From positions 1-14,315 of the forward strand of contig JAMCZX010000048.1 of NCBI GenBank assembly GCA_023485205.1: a stretch of DNA of 14,315 bases. The letters are read 5' to 3'. The position numbers and the translations under genes are program-made. Position 1 is the first letter of the stretch. Each line of letters starts with the position of its first letter. This DNA is from Candidatus Omnitrophota bacterium. Its GTDB lineage: Bacteria > Ratteibacteria > UBA8468 > B48-G9 > DTJG01. Below the pieces are notes generated by a model. The model did not search any database. It had not been told where the DNA came from and worked only from the letters and a program-made list of their open reading frames with translations. Of this stretch, positions 1-7,474 are shown one piece after another.

Positions 1-21
1 TGATAAGAGGGAATAATATTA
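1..21. repeat. Left arm of a 21-bp perfect inverted repeat (partner at 169-189)
   Basis: Bases 1-21 are the exact reverse complement of bases 169-189, which lie in the 3' part of the first gene. The match stops at base 22. Read on the plus strand, this arm encodes the same IRGNNI peptide found near the C-terminus of the minus-strand protein, then continues differently (IYEGGI and a stop). A match this long is very unlikely by chance, even in AT-rich DNA. Because it sits exactly at the window edge, an assembly-graph end or a chimeric junction is the likeliest cause. A real inverted partial gene copy is the alternative. Confidence 0.8.
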
Positions 22-76
22 TTTATGAAGGCGGAATATAAAAATATTATTTTAGACTATTTCCGGGAAATTTTAT

Positions 77-1009
77 TTATTTAACTACTGTAAAAATAGG
101 TTGTTTTTCTATTTTTTTTGTTGTATATTGAATAATAATATTTTTGCTTTTCTCTATAATTTCAGTACTAATATTATTCCCTCTTATCAATGCGGCTGGT
201 GATGGTATATTTTCAAGAATAATAAATATATCATTTTTATCCTTTAGATTTCTTAAGGTTTCATTTTCCTGCTGGTTTCTTCCTATTACAATCAGGTTTT
301 TTTCTTCCCAGAAGATTCTTCCATACTTTAAGAGATTTATATCTGAAGAAGTGCATTGGGGATTTATTTCAAACATTTTTTTTAATTTATCACTAAAAAT
401 TTTATCAGTAAGCAAACATCCTCCTGCCGGACATGCATATCCTTTTATTGCAAAATTTTCAACAAAATCATATTGAATAGTTCTTCTTCTTCCTTTTATA
501 TCAAGAAGTTTTTCTCTATTTATAATGCCATTTCTTTCTGCTTCTGTTGGGGGTAAAAGTTTTGCAGATAGAGGTCTTAATATTTTATCCTGTACACCTG
601 CTTTTTTATCAATCAGGTCCATTATATGTTTTCTTTGTGAAAATGGTCTTTGGTTTATAACCTCTCCTGTAAAAATAAAATCTGCCTTTTGTTGTTCCAT
701 TATTTCTTTTGCTTTTTTAAACATATAAATTCTGCAGTCAATGCATGGGTTTAGTCCCTGGCCATATCCAAATTCAGGATTTTTTATTATATTAAGATAG
801 TCATTTTCTTTAACAACATGCATAAGTGAAATATTAAGATTTTTAGCTACGCTATTGGCTCCACATCCATTTTTTTTATTACATTGACAGAATATTGAAG
901 AAAAATTTACTGCAAGTATATCTATGTTTTGCATAAGAATAAGTTTGACTGCAACTGCAGAATCCAATCCGCCGGATAAAAGACCGATTGCTTTATATTT
1001 CTTTTCCAT
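77..1009 (-). CDS. PP-loop ATPase, MnmA/ThiI-like tRNA sulfur-transfer family protein
   Basis: A protein of 310 residues that probably adenylates and thiolates a tRNA uridine in the cytoplasm. The ATP pyrophosphatase P-loop SGGLDS is at residues 12-17. A cysteine cluster lies at C41, C43 and C49. NPCIDC (87-92) resembles the NPCxxC motif of MnmA, TGE is at 114-116, and a GYACPAGGC segment holds C193 and C198. The last 90 or so residues (with LLKYGR and IGRNQQEN) resemble the NFACT-R/DUF814-like tail found on a subfamily often annotated as tRNA thiouridylase or methyltransferase. I chose the second ATG (1009), which puts the P-loop near the N-terminus as is usual. An in-frame ATG at 1036 would add nine residues, and neither has a clear ribosome binding site. 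It is divergent from the transporter gene. The PP-loop family is certain, but the exact tRNA modification is not. Confidence 0.8.
   Translation of the reverse strand: MEKKYKAIGLLSGGLDSAVAVKLILMQNIDILAVNFSSIFCQCNKKNGCGANSVAKNLNISLMHVVKENDYLNIIKNPEFGYGQGLNPCIDCRIYMFKKAKEIMEQQKADFIFTGEVINQRPFSQRKHIMDLIDKKAGVQDKILRPLSAKLLPPTEAERNGIINREKLLDIKGRRRTIQYDFVENFAIKGYACPAGGCLLTDKIFSDKLKKMFEINPQCTSSDINLLKYGRIFWEEKNLIVIGRNQQENETLRNLKDKNDIFIILENIPSPAALIRGNNISTEIIEKSKNIIIQYTTKKIEKQPIFTVVK
169..189. repeat. Right arm of the 21-bp inverted repeat, inside the PP-loop gene
   Basis: This segment is coding sequence for a conserved-looking LIRGNNI stretch near the C-terminus of the minus-strand PP-loop protein. 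It is the reverse complement of the first 21 bases of the window. The copy inside the intact gene is presumably the authentic one. Confidence 0.8.
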
Positions 1010-1039
1010 AATATTTATTTTATCATAAAATATCAATTT

Positions 1040-1141
1040 GATTTCATCAATATATCTTTGTTGGCTGCGGCGTCAGCTTCCTCAACATATAATTATATGC
1101 CTCGTTGCTTCCTTCTTGCCGCCGCGCTCTATTGCGAAATC
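1040..1141. repeat. GC-rich intergenic element with nested dyad symmetry (candidate dispersed repeat or structured RNA)
   Basis: Between the divergent genes, bases 1061-1136 are about 53% G+C by count, against clearly AT-rich surroundings. Three symmetric layers share nearly one centre. The outer ends are an imperfect inverted repeat (GATTTCATCAATA at 1040-1052; GATTTCGCAATA on the minus strand, ending near 1141). A potential GC stem pairs GCGGCG (1067-1072) with CGCCGC (1120-1125). At the core is a perfect 14-bp palindrome, CATATAATTATATG (1086-1099). GCTTCCT also occurs as a direct repeat on both sides of the core. No convincing ORF was seen. It looks like a MITE-like or other dispersed intergenic repeat, or a structured RNA. 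No second copy occurs in this window. Confidence 0.5.
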
Positions 1142-1224
1142 ATATTGCTATTACTCTAAGTTTAACTACAAATTAGTATAAAATAATTGACATATTTTTT
1201 TTTTTATTGCAAAGTATTAAGAAT

Positions 1225-2421
1225 ATGAATAAATGGTATATAAATAAAAATGCTTTATTGCTGAGTTTATCAGCAGGTTTTGCAGATTTAGGTTACCAGG
1301 CGGTATTAACCGGGTTTCCTATATATATGTTTTTTTATTTAAAGGCTCCTATATATGTACTGGGTTTAACCTATGCTGTTGTTTATGGAGGGGGTTCTCT
1401 TTTTGGTCTTTTTGGGGGATTATTAGCGGATAGATTTGGAAAGAAAAAAATAGCAACATTTGGTAATCTACTTATTCCAATATTATCATTTTGTGCATTT
1501 TCAACAAATATATTTTTAACAGTTATATTATTTTCTCTTGGATGGTGGGCAAGAAATCTTAGGACTCCGGCAAGAAGAGGGATGCTTTCTGATGTTGTAT
1601 CTGTAGAACAAAAATCCAAGGCTTTTGGACTTATGCATTTTTTAGACATTGGGGGAGCCGCTCTTGCTGCTTTGTATTTTATACTTCTGCTTTATTTTAA
1701 GTTCCAGATTAAATACATTTTTTTAATTGGTGTTATTCCTTTGTTAATATCCACCCTTTGTATTGTTTTGGTAGAATATAAAGATGAAAAGCCTTCTTTA
1801 TTAAAAGAGACTGCTTCATCTAAAGTGTATCAACAGAAATCCGATGAATTACAAAAAATATCCCAAAATGTTCTCTGGGGAATACTTATTGGAACAACCT
1901 TGTTTGGATTTAGTTATTATAGCTTGGGTTATCCAATAATAACTTTGACTCAATTATCCGGAAAGGATACTATTGGAGCCCTTTCATATTTTATTTATTT
2001 GTTTATTTCCGGAATTACAGGATATATTGTTGGCTGGTTTGCAGGAAAGTTTAATAAGGTGAAATTTCTTGGTTTAGGTGGATATATTTTATCAGGATTT
2101 GGTTCCATAATAATTGGAATAGGTTATTTACTTCATCTAAAATTAATTTTTTCATTTGCAGGTGTTGCAATACTTGGATTAGGACTTGGTGTTATAGAAA
2201 CCCTTGAACCATCTATAATTTCTTTGATAAGTCCAAAAGAAAAAATAAGCAGACAAATGGGTAAACTTACAGCTGCCAGAAGTATTGGTTTGTTTATTGG
2301 AAATCTTGCAATGTCATTACTTTATATTTCCAATCCATATTTTTCTTATGAGTATGCATTTTTTGTATCTGTGATTGCAGGTGGAATAATTTTATATTTT
2401 GGAAGAAAAGCCCATATATAG
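1225..2421 (+). CDS. Major facilitator superfamily (MFS) transporter
   Basis: An inner-membrane secondary transporter of 398 residues and very hydrophobic, with a pattern fitting about 12 transmembrane helices. The MFS motif A in the loop between helices 2 and 3 is clear: GLLADRFGKK at residues 65-74. A basic segment with RTPARR follows around residues 109-120, as in MFS families that carry an R-x-P-x-R loop after helix 4. A charged central loop around residues 180-215 (DEKPSLLKE onward) separates the two six-helix halves. The substrate cannot be told from sequence. I prefer the ATG at 1225. An in-frame TTG at 1207 follows directly on a run of eleven T with no ribosome binding site and would add six residues. 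The gene lies upstream of rpmH on the same strand, where dnaA is often found in other bacteria. Confidence 0.85.
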   Translation: MNKWYINKNALLLSLSAGFADLGYQAVLTGFPIYMFFYLKAPIYVLGLTYAVVYGGGSLFGLFGGLLADRFGKKKIATFGNLLIPILSFCAFSTNIFLTVILFSLGWWARNLRTPARRGMLSDVVSVEQKSKAFGLMHFLDIGGAALAALYFILLLYFKFQIKYIFLIGVIPLLISTLCIVLVEYKDEKPSLLKETASSKVYQQKSDELQKISQNVLWGILIGTTLFGFSYYSLGYPIITLTQLSGKDTIGALSYFIYLFISGITGYIVGWFAGKFNKVKFLGLGGYILSGFGSIIIGIGYLLHLKLIFSFAGVAILGLGLGVIETLEPSIISLISPKEKISRQMGKLTAARSIGLFIGNLAMSLLYISNPYFSYEYAFFVSVIAGGIILYFGRKAHI

Positions 2422-2442
2422 ATACAATAAAACTCTCCAGAT

Positions 2443-2474
2443 TTGAAAAAAATTTCTTTTAGAGGTATTATAAT
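2443..2474 (+). promoter_or_regulatory. Possible promoter of the rpmH-rnpA-yidD-yidC cluster
   Basis: A perfect TATAAT -10 hexamer lies at 2469-2474. The best upstream match is TTGAAA at 2443-2448, but the 20-bp spacer is longer than optimal, so the -35 is doubtful. A 12-bp palindrome, AAGGTATACCTT (2512-2523), sits in the leader just before the rpmH ribosome binding site and could form a small hairpin or operator. The location fits a start for the cluster, since the preceding transporter gene ends at 2421. Confidence 0.4.
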
Positions 2475-2537
2475 AATTTTAATTTTGTGTAATATTTAAT
2501 ATTGTTGCCTGAAGGTATACCTTTGAGAGGAGGAATA

Positions 2538-2672
2538 ATGTCTATTACATATCAACCAAGCAATTTGAAAAGAAAAAGAGCTCATGGTTTTAGAAAAAGA
2601 ATGAAAACAAGAGATGGTCAAAAAGTTTTAAACAGAAGACGAAGCAAAGGGAGAAAAAGAATTGCTGTATGA
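2538..2672 (+). CDS. rpmH: Ribosomal protein L34
   Basis: A 44-residue, highly basic protein of the large ribosomal subunit, at the usual family length. The N-terminal [19 protein letters not shown] and the following RRRSKGRKR are the L34 hallmarks. A strong GAGGAGGA ribosome binding site precedes the ATG at the right distance. The stop overlaps the rnpA start in an ATGA, so the two are probably translationally coupled, the common arrangement for this pair. In many bacteria dnaA is divergent from or close to rpmH, but here the upstream gene is an MFS transporter. Confidence 0.97.
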   Translation: MSITYQPSNLKRKRAHGFRKRMKTRDGQKVLNRRRSKGRKRIAV

Positions 2673-2959
2673 GAAATATTTCAAAAATAAAAAAATATGC
2701 CAAAAAATTTGTTATGCCTTCTTTGAATATATATTATATTTCTCAAAACCAAGGTAAACTGAAAATAGGTTTTATAATAAGCAAAAAAGTTTGTAAAAAG
2801 GCTGTAGAAAGAAATAAAATTAAAAGAAAAATAAGAGAATTTATCAGAAACATGTTTTCCTATGGGGATTTTTCTATCTTGATAAAAAATTCATCCATTG
2901 AAATAATAATGACGGAATTAAAAAATGTTATTGAAAAAAATATTAATTTTTTTAATTAG
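2669..2959 (+). CDS. rnpA: Ribonuclease P protein component
   Basis: The protein subunit that helps the RNase P RNA mature the 5' ends of tRNAs. The family signature is clear: [20 protein letters not shown], with the RNR motif RNKIKR at residues 48-53. At 96 residues it is short for the family (commonly about 110-120). The missing part is the N-terminus, which normally carries an LKKRKDF-like segment that contributes to the leader-binding cleft. The frame upstream of this ATG is open only back to 2594 and has no start codon, so the short form is not a mis-chosen start. The ATGA overlap with rpmH supports the same start. The 3' end overlaps yidD by 35 nt. Confidence 0.92.
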   Translation: MRNISKIKKYAKKFVMPSLNIYYISQNQGKLKIGFIISKKVCKKAVERNKIKRKIREFIRNMFSYGDFSILIKNSSIEIIMTELKNVIEKNINFFN

Positions 2960-3155
2960 AGTGTATAAGGGGGCTATTTCTCCTTTTGCCGGACAACACT
3001 GTCGCTTTTATCCATCATGTTCTTCTTATACTATAGAGGCAATTGAAAAATTTGGATGTTATAAAGGAATAGTGCTTTCAATTAAAAGAATATTAAGATG
3101 CAATATATTTAACCCTGGGGGGTTGGACCCTGTTCCGGAAAGGATAAAAAAATGA
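2925..3155 (+). CDS. yidD: YidD, membrane protein insertion efficiency factor
   Basis: A 76-residue, membrane-associated accessory factor that aids YidC-dependent insertion. The conserved pattern is present: [20 protein letters not shown], then TIEAIEKFG, an RILRCN segment, and a PGGLDPVPE end. Length is typical. The start lies 35 nt inside the rnpA 3' end and the stop shares an ATGA with yidC. This nesting between rnpA and yidC is the usual position of the gene and leaves no doubt about identity. Confidence 0.95.
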   Translation: MLLKKILIFLIRVYKGAISPFAGQHCRFYPSCSSYTIEAIEKFGCYKGIVLSIKRILRCNIFNPGGLDPVPERIKK

Positions 3156-4714
3156 AGGAAGAAAGTAGAATAATTATAGCATTTATTCTCTCTATAATAA
3201 TTATTATGTTATTTAGTTTTTATCAGGGCAAAAAAATGGTTGTTCCTCCTGCTGTTAAAAAACCTGTTGTACAACATTCTTTTACTCCTCCTTTGTCTGT
3301 TTCTCCGTCATCTATTCCTTCGTCTTCACCTTTACAGTTAGTAAATAAAAAAAATTTAAAATTTTCCAATAAAAATATTATTTTTCAGAATAAGATTTTT
3401 TATTCTCAAATAGAGACTCTTGGTGGAAAAATAAAATATTTCGGGTTGAAAAATTTTATAAGACCGGGGAAAAAACAATTTACATTTTTTAAATCAGGTT
3501 CTATGTTTGAAGATTTTTATCCATTAATAAAAGGTCAATTTCCTTATGAGCAAATACAAACAAAAAAACCTGATACAATTATTTTACAAACATTTTTATC
3601 TTCATATTCAATAAAAAAAATATTTAAATTTTCTTCTGATAAATATAAATTTAAGGTTAATTTTAATATAACCAATACAACAGGAAAATCTATTATATAT
3701 CCTGGTGCAATTATTTATTTGGGAAAAATAAATTCTGTTGTTCCACATTTTTCAAACAGGATATTCCCTGAATTTTATGTTCTTACTGCTAATAATCGTG
3801 TACAAAATCTTAATCTTGAACAGGTGGGAAATAAACAAAAAATTACCGGTAGTGCATTTGCTGTTCAGAATAGATTCAAATTATATTATTTTAAATTTAA
3901 AAATCCTGTTAAAATATATGCAGAAAATAATGGAAAAGATATTATATGGGAAATAAATATTCCACAAACCGAGATTAAAAGTAATAAAACTTACCAAATG
4001 CCTATATCTGTATATATTGGTCCTTCTGATTATTTTATAGCCAAAAAAGAAATTTCCTCTACATGGGTTTTAGGTTCAGGCCCTTTTGCATCTATAGGTC
4101 GTTTTATTTTTGAGATATTAGCAGGTTTACATAAAGTAATTCCAAACTGGGGTTGGGCAATTATTATACTTACACTTCTTATAAAAGTGATTTTCTTCCC
4201 TATAACCCAAAATGGTCTCAAATCAATGAAACAAATACAAAAATTAAGACCCTATCTTAAAGATATACAAACAAAGTATAAGGATAATCCTCAGATGATG
4301 CAAAGAGAGCTTATGGGTCTTTATAGGACATATAAAATAAATCCTTTTGGTGGATGTTTGCCTTTTCTTATACAGATACCAATTTTTATAGGATTTTTTC
4401 TGGCTTTAAAAAATTCTATATTTTTAAGAGGAAGTCCGTTTATTTTATGGATAAAAGATCTTTCCCGTCCTGATACAGTTTTTCATATTGGTGTAATTCC
4501 TGTTAATATTCTTCCTTTTATTATGTTTATTACATACTTTTTTCAGCAAAAAACAATGCCCCAGATGGACCCCTCAGCAAAATATATGACATATATGATA
4601 CCTGTGGTAATGCTGTTTTTGTTTTATAATTTTTCATCCGGATTACTATTATATTGGGTGGTAATGAGTGTTTTAGGTGTTATTGAACAATGGTATATTG
4701 GAAAAACCACCTGA
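3152..4714 (+). CDS. yidC: Membrane protein insertase YidC
   Basis: A 520-residue inner-membrane insertase that works alone or with SecYEG. Residues 6-24 form the N-terminal membrane anchor of Gram-negative-type YidC. A Pro/Ser-rich linker (about 31-60) leads to a periplasmic beta domain (about 65-300), and the conserved five-helix insertase core runs from about 315 to 515. In [20 protein letters not shown] (333-352), K345 aligns with the conserved groove arginine (R366 in E. coli), so the positive charge is kept as lysine. The cytoplasmic hairpin (about 355-395, with [11 protein letters not shown]) and NPFGGCLP (397-404) are also typical. The large periplasmic domain points to a diderm cell. 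It is coupled to yidD by ATGA. The next gene is rnc on the opposite strand, ending 25 nt away, so jag and mnmE do not follow. Confidence 0.97.
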   Translation: MKEESRIIIAFILSIIIIMLFSFYQGKKMVVPPAVKKPVVQHSFTPPLSVSPSSIPSSSPLQLVNKKNLKFSNKNIIFQNKIFYSQIETLGGKIKYFGLKNFIRPGKKQFTFFKSGSMFEDFYPLIKGQFPYEQIQTKKPDTIILQTFLSSYSIKKIFKFSSDKYKFKVNFNITNTTGKSIIYPGAIIYLGKINSVVPHFSNRIFPEFYVLTANNRVQNLNLEQVGNKQKITGSAFAVQNRFKLYYFKFKNPVKIYAENNGKDIIWEINIPQTEIKSNKTYQMPISVYIGPSDYFIAKKEISSTWVLGSGPFASIGRFIFEILAGLHKVIPNWGWAIIILTLLIKVIFFPITQNGLKSMKQIQKLRPYLKDIQTKYKDNPQMMQRELMGLYRTYKINPFGGCLPFLIQIPIFIGFFLALKNSIFLRGSPFILWIKDLSRPDTVFHIGVIPVNILPFIMFITYFFQQKTMPQMDPSAKYMTYMIPVVMLFLFYNFSSGLLLYWVVMSVLGVIEQWYIGKTT

Positions 4715-4739
4715 AATTTATACTAATTTGATGATATAA

Positions 4740-5387
4740 TTATATAAGTTTCATTTTTTTTAGGAAATCTATAGATGCTTTAATTTCTGCCTCTTTTTTT
4801 GTTGTTCCCATACCTTTTCCTATAGTTTGTTTACCATCAACTTCCACTTTGATATAAAAAGTTTTTTCATGAGGCGGACCTTCTTCCTTATACAAAATAT
4901 AATGGACGCTGGATTTGTATTTTTCCCATACAATTGTTTTAAGAAAATTTTTATAATCTAACAGAGGTTCTATTTCTTTTTTAAGTAGAAATTTTTTTAT
5001 AAATTTTTCTGATTCTTTCATTCCTCCATCAATATAAATAGCACCTATAATCGCTTCAACAATCTGGTCTAATCTATAATTTGTAAGTCCTTTTGCTATA
5101 ACAAAATTTTGTAATTGGAGATTTTCCCCAACAGATTGTAAAAAATTTCTATTTATATAAGCGGCTTTTATATTTGTCAGAAATGCTTCGTTTTTATCCG
5201 GCATTTTTATATATATATATATTGCTATAATAACATTTAGAATAGCGTCTCCAAGAAATTCAAGTCTTTCATAAGAAGGTGTATTTTCAGAATAAGCATA
5301 GGAAGAATGTGTTAAAGCCTGTTGAAGAATTTCTATATTTTTAAATTTATACCCTATTTTTTCTTCTAATTTTATTAATTTCTCCAT
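4740..5387 (-). CDS. rnc: Ribonuclease III
   Basis: A 215-residue double-strand-specific endoribonuclease for rRNA and mRNA processing. The nuclease domain (1-140) has the signature ERLEFLGDAIL at 40-50, with E43 and D47 matching catalytic E41 and D45 of E. coli. In the second metal-binding motif the usual DxxEAxxGA reads QIVEAIIGA: E111 matches E117, but Q108 stands where the catalytic aspartate (D114) belongs, with an Asp one residue earlier (D107). The double-stranded RNA-binding domain (about 146-212) keeps GPPHEKTF and KKEAEIKAS, with tryptophan replacing Gln of the usual LQE. The start at 5387 is backed by AGGAG six bases upstream, and it overlaps lnt by 41 nt. A (TA)7 tract lies in codons 56-60. 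Last gene of the minus-strand run. Confidence 0.93.
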   Translation of the reverse strand: MEKLIKLEEKIGYKFKNIEILQQALTHSSYAYSENTPSYERLEFLGDAILNVIIAIYIYIKMPDKNEAFLTNIKAAYINRNFLQSVGENLQLQNFVIAKGLTNYRLDQIVEAIIGAIYIDGGMKESEKFIKKFLLKKEIEPLLDYKNFLKTIVWEKYKSSVHYILYKEEGPPHEKTFYIKVEVDGKQTIGKGMGTTKKEAEIKASIDFLKKMKLI

Positions 5388-6798
5388 ATAGCGCTCCTAT
5401 AGATAAAAAGAAAAAAATAAAAGTAAGTGGAATATTGTCCCATTTTGTATAAAAAGTAATTTCATTTATAGGGATAATGTTTGCTTTTAATATTCCAGAT
5501 ATAAAAAGTTTTTTATGGTTTTTATAAAGGATTTTTTTTATTTTTCCATTAGGGGATATGAGTCCTGTAATTCCTGTTGTTGAAACCTGTAAAACATATC
5601 TTCTGTTTTCTATTGCCCGAAAAACATTTTGTATAAAATGCTGCTGTGGTCCAAAAGATTTTCCAAACCATGAATCATTTGTCATTGTAATAAGGAACTG
5701 ACTTCCTGCCAAAATTTTTTCTCTGCTTATATCAGGAAAAGTATTTTCATAACAGATAAGAGGTGAAAATCTATATCCATTTAAATAAAATATTTTGTCT
5801 GTTTTCCCGGGTGAAAGATCAGGAATAAAATGATAGGGATTTTCTTCTTTATATATATTTCTGAGCCATTTAAATCTTTTACCAGGCAGATACTCTCCAA
5901 ATGGAACCAGATGCATTTTATGATATACATAATGTTTCCCATGTTTTAAAAAAAATGCAGCATTAAAAAATTTATTGCCTTTGCTATCTATTGAACCAAA
6001 AAGTATTGGCTGTTTTTTGGAAAATTTTAAAAGTTTATTCCATAAATGGGGATATTCTTTAATAAGAGAGGGAAAACTACTTTCAGGCCAAACAACCAAA
6101 CTGGATTTTTCTTTAATGGATTTTGTAAGAGACCAGTATTTATAAAAAGATTCTCTTGGTGGTTGTCCAATAAAACCTGCATTTGCCTGAATAGCATATA
6201 TTTTAATCTTCTTTTTATTTAGGGGCTTTTTCCAGTGCGGAATAAAAAATATGATAGAAATCAGGACAATTAAAAAAAATAAAAATTCCCATATTTTTTT
6301 CTTTTTCAATAAAAAGGTAATGGAAAAATTTGATAATAAAATAAGACAGGATATTCCATATATTCCCACCAAAGAAGCAATTTGATTTATATACTTATCA
6401 TTCCACTGGGAAAAACCAAGTAAAATCCATGGAAATCCTGTAAAAAGATGTGTAATAATAATCTCAATAAAAAACCATAAAGATAAGACTATATAGATTC
6501 TTTTTGAAGAAGGAAATGAAAATGTAAGATATGTAAAAATACCCCACCATAAAGCAAAATATAGACAAATTAAAATATAAATAAATCCTGCAACACTAAA
6601 AATCCATGAAAAAACAATTACATAAAATATAAAGCCTGATAAAAAGCCTTTGAAGAAATTTAAAACATTGCTTTCTTCCAAAGAATAAAAAAGTGGTATA
6701 AATCCTATCCATGCTAAATACCATAAATTAAATGGCGGAAATGAGACAGATAAAATAATTCCGCTTAAAACCGCCAATAAAAGTTTTAAATTTCTCAA
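5347..6798 (-). CDS. lnt: Apolipoprotein N-acyltransferase
   Basis: A 483-residue inner-membrane enzyme that adds the third acyl chain to the N-terminal cysteine of lipoproteins, the step before Lol export to the outer membrane. The first 190 or so residues form the transmembrane helices, including the family's SFPPFNLWYLAWIGFIPL. The nitrilase-like catalytic domain follows, with the triad E239 (VVWPES), K294 (YHKMHLVPFGEYLPG) and C349 (PLICYENTFPD). MTNDSWFG (371-378) is also typical, and a C-terminal helix closes the chain near 456-472. The start is a TTG at 6798: an in-frame stop lies just upstream and GAGAG precedes it. It begins 18 nt after the ferritin-like gene and overlaps rnc by 41 nt at its end. 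Its presence indicates a diderm envelope. Confidence 0.95.
   Translation of the reverse strand: MRNLKLLLAVLSGIILSVSFPPFNLWYLAWIGFIPLFYSLEESNVLNFFKGFLSGFIFYVIVFSWIFSVAGFIYILICLYFALWWGIFTYLTFSFPSSKRIYIVLSLWFFIEIIITHLFTGFPWILLGFSQWNDKYINQIASLVGIYGISCLILLSNFSITFLLKKKKIWEFLFFLIVLISIIFFIPHWKKPLNKKKIKIYAIQANAGFIGQPPRESFYKYWSLTKSIKEKSSLVVWPESSFPSLIKEYPHLWNKLLKFSKKQPILFGSIDSKGNKFFNAAFFLKHGKHYVYHKMHLVPFGEYLPGKRFKWLRNIYKEENPYHFIPDLSPGKTDKIFYLNGYRFSPLICYENTFPDISREKILAGSQFLITMTNDSWFGKSFGPQQHFIQNVFRAIENRRYVLQVSTTGITGLISPNGKIKKILYKNHKKLFISGILKANIIPINEITFYTKWDNIPLTFIFFFLSIGALYGEINKIRRKNRV
5394..5398 (-). promoter_or_regulatory. Ribosome binding site fixing the rnc start inside lnt
   Basis: AGGAG on the minus strand lies six bases before the ATG at 5387, within the last codons of lnt. 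It supports a genuine 41-nt overlap of the two genes rather than a later rnc start. Confidence 0.7.
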
Positions 6799-6816
6799 AG
6801 GCTCTCTTTTCTATAT

Positions 6817-7290
6817 TTACCTTGTCAAGTTTTCAAAATTTTCTTCATGATTAACTTCTTCTTGAAGAATATGGCATGCCAATTGATATGTAAGATGGTC
6901 TTTCCCATAAGTTAAATCTGCAATTCTTTGATAGACTTCTATTGCGGTTCTTTCGGCATTTATAACCACATCTATAGCTTTTTTATCTTCCATATTTTCC
7001 GGTGGGAATGGATATGGAGCATTTGCATTTTCTTCCCATTTCTTTGGGTCTACCACTAAGTTGCCTCCAATTTCTATAATTCTTTTTGCAAGTTCATCAG
7101 CATGTTCCAATTCTTCCTTGGCTGTTTTTTCAAGGATTTCTGACATATCTTCTGTGCCTTTTCCTTTTGTATTTAAAGCCATATAATGATAAGAATGATA
7201 TGCAAGCCATTCATCGCAATAGGCTTTTTTTAATTCTTCAAGCAGGTTTTTTATATCTACTTTTACGATTTCTTTTGCTTTTTTACCCAT
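6817..7290 (-). CDS. Ferritin-like di-iron protein (Dps/bacterioferritin-like)
   Basis: A 157-residue, probably cytoplasmic four-helix protein. A complete di-iron ligand set appears in the order expected: E27 in helix 1, ExxH in helix 2 (E60, H63), E113 in helix 3, and a second ExxH in helix 4 (E145, H148). The long crossover between helices 2 and 3 carries NAPYPFPPEN (90-99). C25 and C139 are near the metal site. Family members store iron or consume peroxide, and some Dps-like (DPSL) proteins of anaerobes have this layout. The substrate here is inferred only. It has a strong AGGAG site seven bases before the ATG and lies 25 nt downstream of rubredoxin, so it likely shares its transcript and perhaps its electrons. 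The fold is sure, but the exact subfamily is not. Confidence 0.85.
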   Translation of the reverse strand: MGKKAKEIVKVDIKNLLEELKKAYCDEWLAYHSYHYMALNTKGKGTEDMSEILEKTAKEELEHADELAKRIIEIGGNLVVDPKKWEENANAPYPFPPENMEDKKAIDVVINAERTAIEVYQRIADLTYGKDHLTYQLACHILQEEVNHEENFENLTR

Positions 7291-7315
7291 TTTTTTCTCC
7301 TTTTTTTGTTATATT

Positions 7316-7474
7316 TTAATTAATAAGTTCAAATTCCTCTTTTGGAGCTCCGCATTCAGGGCAAACCCAAGTATCAGGCAAGTCTTCAAAACTTGTTCCG
7401 GGTTGTATTCCCTGGGTATTATCGCCAGATGCAGGGTCATATATATAACCGCATACTTTACATCTATATTTCAT
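7316..7474 (-). CDS. Rubredoxin
   Basis: A 52-residue, one-iron electron carrier of the cytoplasm, at the standard length. Both knuckles that hold the Fe(SCys)4 centre are intact: CKVCGY with C5 and C8, and CPECGAP with C38 and C41. YIYDPASGD and [14 protein letters not shown] are classic rubredoxin segments. A GGAGGA site lies six bases before the start. The ATG overlaps the stop of the rubrerythrin-like gene as ATGA. Between two di-iron proteins it is the obvious electron donor for peroxide reduction, as in known rubrerythrin/rubredoxin systems of anaerobes. This partnership is inferred from context. Confidence 0.97.
   Translation of the reverse strand: MKYRCKVCGYIYDPASGDNTQGIQPGTSFEDLPDTWVCPECGAPKEEFELIN

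Noticed and set aside
59..71. ATTTCCGGGAAAT near-palindrome followed by T-rich sequence, as a terminator
   Set aside because: The arms leave a one-base loop that cannot fold, and the adjacent left edge may be misassembled.
144..728. Open frames on the plus strand opposite the PP-loop gene
   Set aside because: They are antisense to a clearly conserved protein, with no ribosome binding site or family resemblance.
4734..4745. ATATAATTATAT palindrome between yidC and rnc, sharing its core with the palindrome at 1087-1098
   Set aside because: Purely A/T and explained by base composition. It would make a weak hairpin, so I call neither a terminator nor a repeat family from it.
6801..6826. TTGACA on the minus strand before lnt as an internal promoter
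   Set aside because: No -10-like hexamer at 16-18 bp spacing.
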